A model generated the notes under the pieces. It did not search any database and was not told where the DNA came from. It saw only the letters and a program-made list of their open reading frames with translations. The position numbers and the translations under genes are program-made. Positions 57,897 to 64,000 of a stretch of 64,000 bases of DNA are shown here, in pieces (the stretch's first letter is position 1; the number at the start of each line of letters is the position of its first letter). Origin of the DNA: Pseudomonas putida (GTDB lineage Bacteria > Pseudomonadota > Gammaproteobacteria > Pseudomonadales > Pseudomonadaceae); NCBI RefSeq assembly GCF_028682455.1, contig NZ_JANHLD010000002.1, forward strand, positions 186,001 through 250,000, written 5' to 3'.

Positions 57897-59121
57897 GGAA
57901 TCGCTGATCAATTCAGATTGGCGCGGCGGCCGTTCCAATCAATGGTTTTTGATGCAGCCAACCCGCTCTCGGCGACAGCACCACGCAAATCATCTTCAAT
58001 TCTGGCCATTTGGGCCAGTTTTCACCAGTACCGGGTTTCAAGACGCAATAACCCCGTCTGTCATCGCATAACACCGCTTGGCCAACACCAGGTTGGCCAG
58101 TGCAAACAGGCTGAACAGCTGGGCCTGATTCTTCTCCATGCCACGGTAGCGTACCTTGCGGTGGCCAAACAGGTTCTTGATCACATGGAACGGGTGTTCC
58201 ACCTTTGCGCGGATGCTCGCTTTGCAGTGTTCAATACGTTGCATGATCTGCTTCTCCGGGCCATCTTCCATTTTTTGATGGTGCTGCGCCGTGCAGCAAT
58301 TCGCAGTGCAGGGAGGCTGTCGCCACACCCAGCAAGACGCTTGCCAAGCCCCGTGTAACCGGCATCGGCATAGACTGGTTCCTTGCCGTCCCGCAGGAGC
58401 TGCTCGGCTACCGTTATGTCCGCCTGGTTGGCCGAGGTGGCCACCACGCTGTGCGTCAGACCGGTTACTGCATCAACACCGATATGGGCTTTCATGCCGA
58501 AAAACCACTGGTTGCCTTTTCGAGTCTGCTTCATTGATGGATCACGTTGCTTGGCCTTGTTCTTGGTAGAAGGTGCAGCAGCAATGATGGTGGCATCGAC
58601 AATGGTCCCTTCGCGCATGAATAGTCCGCGTTCTGACAGGCTGGCGTTAATCTCCTCGAAGATCCGCTGCGTCAGCGAATGCCTTTCCAGCAGGTGGCGG
58701 AAACGCAGGAGTGTTGTAGCATCCGGCACGCTTTCGATGGACAGATCAATGCCGACGAAATCACGCATCGCCTGACTGTCGTAGATCGCATCCTCAAGAG
58801 CCTCATCAGCCAGGCCATACCACTGCTGCAGGAAGTAGATTCGTAGCATCCGCTCTAGCGGAGTAGGTGGGCGGCCACGCTTGCCGGCAGAGTCAGGGTA
58901 ATATGAGGGCGACAGGGCATCCAGCAGGCGCTGCCAGGGCACCAGTACATTCATCTCAGCTAGGAAGCGTTCCCGGCGAGTAACCTTTTTCTTGTTCTGA
59001 TGCTCGGCTTGGGCGAATGTGATCTGTTTCATCGGGTGGCTTGGCTGAGGTAGTGGCAGTGTCTGGTGATTATACGCGGAGCTGGGCACTCAGGCAGATG
59101 GCTGATTTGTGCAGCGTTTCC
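57897..59121. mobile_element. IS5-family insertion sequence
   Basis: 1225 bp. Ends are imperfect inverted repeats (GGAATCGCTGATCAATTCAG left; GGAAACGCTGCACAAATCAG as complement of the right end). It is flanked by the direct repeat CAAG at 57893-57896 and 59122-59125, a 4-bp target duplication typical of the IS5 group. Removal of the element plus one CAAG exactly restores the host kinase frame. Confidence 0.92.
58038..59032 (-). CDS. IS5-family transposase (one frameshift in A6)
   Basis: 331 residues when the frame is corrected. DDE transposase: [39 protein letters not shown] (first D), [14 protein letters not shown] and VYADAGYTG (second D), and the Y-x2-R-x6-E type region [26 protein letters not shown]. 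The frame breaks at the A6 run 58271-58276 near residue 254. This could be sequencing error, a real defect, or -1 slippage on A6. The ATG at 59032 ([10 protein letters not shown]) is the family start. Confidence 0.88.
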
Positions 59122-59972
59122 CAAGGTGCTGTCGATGGTGGAGGTGTACAAGGAGCCCCAGGACCTGGTGCGGCGTATCCAGCGCGGCTACGTGCTGATC
59201 TGGACGTCGACGCTGCTCGGCGGTGCGCTGATCTACTTCGGCCTGTTCTGGATCGTGCGACGTGCCGCGAGCATGCTGCAAACCCAGCAACGGCAACTGG
59301 TGGCCAGCGAAACCTTCGTCGCCCTGGGCGAAATGTCCTCGGCCGTGGCGCACAGCCTGCGCAATCCGTTGGCGACCATTCGCTCCAGCGCCGAGCTTGC
59401 CCAGGAGGTTGCCAGCGAGCGCTCGCAAAAGAACATTGGCGACATCATCAGCCAGGTCGACCGTATGTCACGCTGGGTGCGCGAGCTCCTGGTGTCGCTG
59501 CGGCCCTTGAAGGATGATGCCGAGGCCGTCGACCTGGTGGCCGCGGTCGATGACACCTGCAATGCCTTCGCCCAGCAGATCGAGCGCAACAAGGTGCAAC
59601 TACAGGTCAGCGTGCCGCCCTCGGCGCTGGTGGTGAGCCAGCCGGTGTTGCTCACGCAGATCCTCAACAGCCTGTTTTCCAACGCCCTGGAAGCCATGCC
59701 TGGCGGTGGGCAGTTGAGCCTGGAGGTGGTTGAGCTCACCAGCGAACGGAAGGTCCAGCTAACCTTGAGTGATACCGGCAAGGGCATGAGCCAGCAGCAG
59801 GAGCGAATGGTCTTCAAACCGTTTTTCACCACCAAGCAGGGCGGCCTCGGAGTTGGCCTGGTATTGGTCAAGCGCATCATGGAACGATTTGGCGGCTCGA
59901 TCACCTTGAGCAGCCGCGAAGAGGAAGGAACCCGCGTATGCCTGATCTTTAATATTGCGTTGGGAGGGGACC

Positions 59973-61406
<1,434 letters not shown>

Positions 61407-61664
61407 GTGGGTGAAGGCAGATCCATTATTCGTGGTGATGCCGAGTTACCTTTGGACCTTGTGGCGCCTTACTTTGGCAAGCACTGGTGTGCCGGCCCAG
61501 CCCAAAGTAAGCAAAGGCCTCCTGAAGATTACGATCAAAAACACAATTCGCTGCGCTCTTGCTGGCCTGTGGAGTTCTTTGGAGCTAAGCCGTACCTGTG
61601 GGAGCGGGCTTGCCCGCGATCGGCCGCGAAGCGGCCGCATTTCAGTCAGGTTGAACCTTGCCGT
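61407..61664. other. Intergenic region with a REP unit
   Basis: 258 bases without a gene. A REP-type sequence is at about 61594-61638 (GTGGGAGCGGGCTTGCCCGC followed by CGGCCGCGAAGCGGCCG). No promoter is needed since both flanking genes are convergent. Confidence 0.6.
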
Positions 61665-61973
61665 TTAATAGCTGCCGGTTGCGCTCCCGCTATCTTGATC
61701 ACCCTTCTCCGACCCCGTTCCCTCGCTGGGCTCTCGCCGGGTGCCGTCGGTTTCGACTCCCCCCTGGCGGCCATTGTCGTTGCCTTGGGTGCGAGGGTCG
61801 GTACCGTTGGGCAGCGGGGTGTCGGTGGGGTTGGTGCCTGTGTTGACACCCGGCAGTGCCGGTGTCGCCGGTGCGGTTTCGGGGTTGGGGTTGGTGGGGC
61901 CGGTGCTACCGGCAAAGGCCTGGGTGCCGAGCAGTGCGCTGAACACCAGGGCGGCAAGGGCGGTGCGGGTCAT
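61665..61973 (-). CDS. Small exported Pro/Thr/Gly-rich protein of unknown function
   Basis: 102 residues. Signal peptide MTRTALAALVFSALLGTQAFAG followed by a disordered tail rich in Pro, Thr, Asn, Gly and Asp (NTGTNPTDTPLPNGTDP) that ends ATGSY. AAGGAG lies 6 bases before ATG 61973. No domain is recognised. Similar small proteins occur in Pseudomonas near metal or stress genes, but I cannot name it. Confidence 0.7.
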   Translation of the reverse strand: MTRTALAALVFSALLGTQAFAGSTGPTNPNPETAPATPALPGVNTGTNPTDTPLPNGTDPRTQGNDNGRQGGVETDGTRREPSEGTGSEKGDQDSGSATGSY

Positions 61974-62052
61974 GGCCAAACTCCTTTTCATGGGCTGTCC
62001 AGACATTGGGCCGCCCCCGTCGCCGAGCGTGCGATGCAGGCGACCAGCGGCG

Positions 62053-63243
62053 CTACTCGCGCCCGCGCATGAAGAACCCCGCGACGTACTTGCGAAAGGT
62101 GTCCAGGCTCTTGAAGTCGGCATAGCGCTTGAAGGTCTCGCCTTCGGGCTCCGGCCCCAGCGGCTGGTCGGTGAGTGATATCGACAGCACCCGGTCCTGG
62201 TCGGCACTCAATACCAGGGTATCCATGCCCTGGCTGCCGATCACCGGGCGGCGCATGATCACCCGCACACCCTTGCCGGCCATCCAGTCGATCAATGAGA
62301 CGAGCATCTTCAGCGGCTCGCGCTCTTCATCGCGATACACCGGGAAAAACTGACCGCGTGACAACACCGGCACGCTGGCGACATGGATCAGTTCATAGAA
62401 GTGGCTGCCGGCGGTGGTGGGGGAGTAGATCGCCAGGGCCAGCAGCGGCCCCGGGGTCTTGCTGCCACCCCAGAGCAAATGGTGGCCCTGGAAGTCGAAG
62501 CCCTCTTCGCTGCGCTCGTTGAACACCTTGCGTGTCTTGATCTGGTTGACGCAGTCGAGCATCAGGCCGTAGCGGCGATGGTTGCCGAAGGCGCTGGAGT
62601 CACGCAGCCGGGCCTTGAGCATCATCATGTGCTTCATGTCCAGGCGGGTTTCCAGGTAGTTGCTGGCCGGAACCCGTTCGATCAGCGGATAGCGGCTGGC
62701 CACGTTGCGCAGTTCGGCGAACTGGCCGGTGAGGTCCTTCTTCAGGTGGGTGGCGTAGACGTTCAGGCCGCTGGCCTCGATCAGGGTCAGCAACAGCGAT
62801 AACAAGCGCTGCTGTTCGCGTTTCTCGCCGTTGCCGCCGTCCTGGCCCACAGCGCCGGTAGCACGCGGAAAATCACCGATCAGGCGCAAGGGCGTATCGG
62901 GCGCCAGCCAGGCGGCGGGCACGCTGTCGAGCGCCTCGGCTTGGCCGGCTTCGCGCTCCTCCTTGATGAAGGCGCAGTCGGGGGCGTGCTCGGCGGTACC
63001 GGGATTGTTCTTCAAGAACAGGGTGCCGGTGTGGCTGTTGAGGTTGACATTGAGCACCGGCATTGCCCGTGGCAGGCAATCGCATGCCAGCCAGTGCCCG
63101 GCGGCCCGGATCTTGAGCAGTAGTTGATTGGCCTGCAGCAGGCGCGGACCTTCCAGGCTGCCCTGCACAAAACCGCGCAGCAGCTCGTCTTCGGCGGGGG
63201 TGAGGGTGCGCACCAGTGCGGCGTTTTTCTCGATGATTCTCAT
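62053..63243 (-). CDS. Uncharacterised 396-residue protein (DUF1173-like)
   Basis: Intact frame with good codon use and AGGA before ATG 63243. Two possible metal-binding spots are near the N-terminus: HWLACDCLPRAMPVLNVN and HAPDCAFIKEE, as in DUF1173 proteins. The middle is helical (LLSLLLTLIEASGLNVYATHLKKDL), the C-terminal half has beta-rich sequence with QGHHLLWGGSKTPGPLLALAIY. No membrane segment. I do not know its function; the DUF1173 assignment is from pattern memory and is tentative. Confidence 0.6.
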   Translation of the reverse strand: MRIIEKNAALVRTLTPAEDELLRGFVQGSLEGPRLLQANQLLLKIRAAGHWLACDCLPRAMPVLNVNLNSHTGTLFLKNNPGTAEHAPDCAFIKEEREAGQAEALDSVPAAWLAPDTPLRLIGDFPRATGAVGQDGGNGEKREQQRLLSLLLTLIEASGLNVYATHLKKDLTGQFAELRNVASRYPLIERVPASNYLETRLDMKHMMMLKARLRDSSAFGNHRRYGLMLDCVNQIKTRKVFNERSEEGFDFQGHHLLWGGSKTPGPLLALAIYSPTTAGSHFYELIHVASVPVLSRGQFFPVYRDEEREPLKMLVSLIDWMAGKGVRVIMRRPVIGSQGMDTLVLSADQDRVLSISLTDQPLGPEPEGETFKRYADFKSLDTFRKYVAGFFMRGRE

Positions 63244-63326
63244 GGACAATCCTGGCCAGCCATCCTGTGCCTGCCACCTTAATGCAAAGCCCGGCCGACG
63301 GCCATTCGCCTGCCGGGCGTTGGGGG

Positions 63327-63794
63327 TTACTGCCCGCCGAACAGTTTTGCAGCGCGCGCGCGGATTTCTTCCACCGAGAGGTCTTCCTTGTGGGTAGAGA
63401 CGAACCAGAGGTTGCCGAACGGGTCTTTCAGGGTACCGCTACGGTCGCCGTAGAACTGGTCTTGCACGGCACTGACCTGGGTGGCCCCGGCCTTGATCGC
63501 CTGGGCATAGCGCGCATCGACATCCTCGACATACAGGTGCAGGCCAATGGCGGCGCCGCCCAGCGACTGGCTGCTGGTCAGCCCCCCGGCCTGGTCGCAG
63601 GGGTCGGCGAGCATGATCGAGGAATCACCGATCTTCAGCTCCGCATGGCCCACGCGCCCATCGGGGCCGTCGAGGCGGAACATCTCGACCGCACCGAAGG
63701 CGGCCTTGTAGAAGTCGATGGCTTTGGCAGCATCCTTGATGCCCAGGTAAGGGGTGATGCTGTGTTGTCCTTCGGGGATTGGTTTGACGGCCAT
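63327..63794 (-). CDS. Glyoxalase/VOC family protein (PhnB-like)
   Basis: 155 residues. ITPYLGIKDAAKAIDFYKAAFGA and GLHLYVEDVDARYAQAIKAGA with FYGDRSGTLKDPFGNLWFVSTHKEDLS are typical of PhnB-type vicinal-oxygen-chelate proteins. No reaction can be assigned. AAGGAGG precedes ATG 63794. Confidence 0.88.
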   Translation of the reverse strand: MAVKPIPEGQHSITPYLGIKDAAKAIDFYKAAFGAVEMFRLDGPDGRVGHAELKIGDSSIMLADPCDQAGGLTSSQSLGGAAIGLHLYVEDVDARYAQAIKAGATQVSAVQDQFYGDRSGTLKDPFGNLWFVSTHKEDLSVEEIRARAAKLFGGQ

Positions 63795-63901
63795 TTTATA
63801 GATCCTCCTTAAAGCGCCGTGGGTGATTGGCGCGAAACTGTATGTTTGTACAGTTTCGGTGATTCGGCAAATCAAAACCCACGGCGCTGGACGGACGGCA
63901 A

Positions 63902-64000
63902 CTAGAAAATGTAGTCGGTGGTCAGGAAGCTCGAGTCGCGGTTGCGGATGATGTCGCTGATCAACTGCTTGTTGCTCTCCTGGAACTTGGTGGCCACCAG
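63902..64000 (-). CDS. 3' end of an unidentified gene
   Basis: The last 32 codons and stop: VATKFQESNKQLISDIIRNR then DSSFLTTDYIF. Codon use is Pseudomonas-like. Too short to identify; the gene starts outside the window. Confidence 0.5.
   Translation of the reverse strand: MVATKFQESNKQLISDIIRNRDSSFLTTDYIF

Overview
The window comes from a Pseudomonas genome, most likely of the P. putida group. The support is the gene content (orphan ccoN, gnt genes, an mcoA/mnx-like locus, a PfeA-like receptor), high GC, and several copies of the P. putida-type REP sequence (GCGGGGCAAGCCCGCTCC and variants) between genes. No rRNA, tRNA or CRISPR array was seen.

Layout. (1) 1-2962: 5' part of a pirin gene and a UvrD/Rep-type helicase with a GxxxG-repeat N-terminus. 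(2) 2963-11501: an orphan type VI secretion island: three palindromic boxes, a sigma-54 promoter, hcp, vgrG, a DUF4123 adaptor, a large LysM effector candidate and two tandem FGE-fold lipoproteins (probable immunity proteins) on the other strand. The vgrG, effector and lipoprotein genes carry eleven single-base losses, all or nearly all in short homopolymers. (3) 12009-13659: orphan cbb3 oxidase subunit CcoN and a small partner. (4) 14103-20470: a compact probable biosynthetic operon (PLP decarboxylase-carrier protein fusion, AMP ligase, alpha/beta hydrolase, ribulose-phosphate epimerase, an altered HemE paralogue, MarR regulator) with a 20-bp palindrome upstream. (5) 20555-31595: mobA, RND efflux pair with divergent two-component system, a diguanylate cyclase, wecB, and a LysR/PACE efflux pair. 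(6) 31629-37869: ilvA preceded by a leader-peptide attenuator, an iron-type alcohol dehydrogenase, and the gluconate regulon (gntP, gntK, gntR) with three matching operators. (7) 37973-45682: BdlA-like PAS-MCP protein, BvgAS-like phosphorelay and a Fur-box-controlled siderophore receptor. (8) 45947-61406: two curlin-repeat proteins and two secreted proteins sharing an unknown domain, divergent from a manganese-oxidation-type locus (mnxS1, mcoA, SCO-cytochrome c, mnxS2, mnxR). mnxS2 is split by a 1225-bp IS5-family element with a 4-bp target duplication. (9) 61665-64000: small exported protein, unknown protein, glyoxalase-like protein and the tail of one more gene.

How the parts work together. 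In the T6SS island, sigma-54 control is predicted upstream of hcp, and the order spike-adaptor-effector-immunity is that of an effector delivery module. In the mnx region, an NtrC-type regulator and a sigma-54 promoter in front of mcoA suggest that the kinases and regulator switch on the multicopper oxidase; the IS insertion probably breaks that circuit in this strain. The gnt, ilvA, RND and PACE loci are self-contained units whose regulatory sites can be read beside them.

All calls are from reading the sequence and protein motifs; no database search was run.
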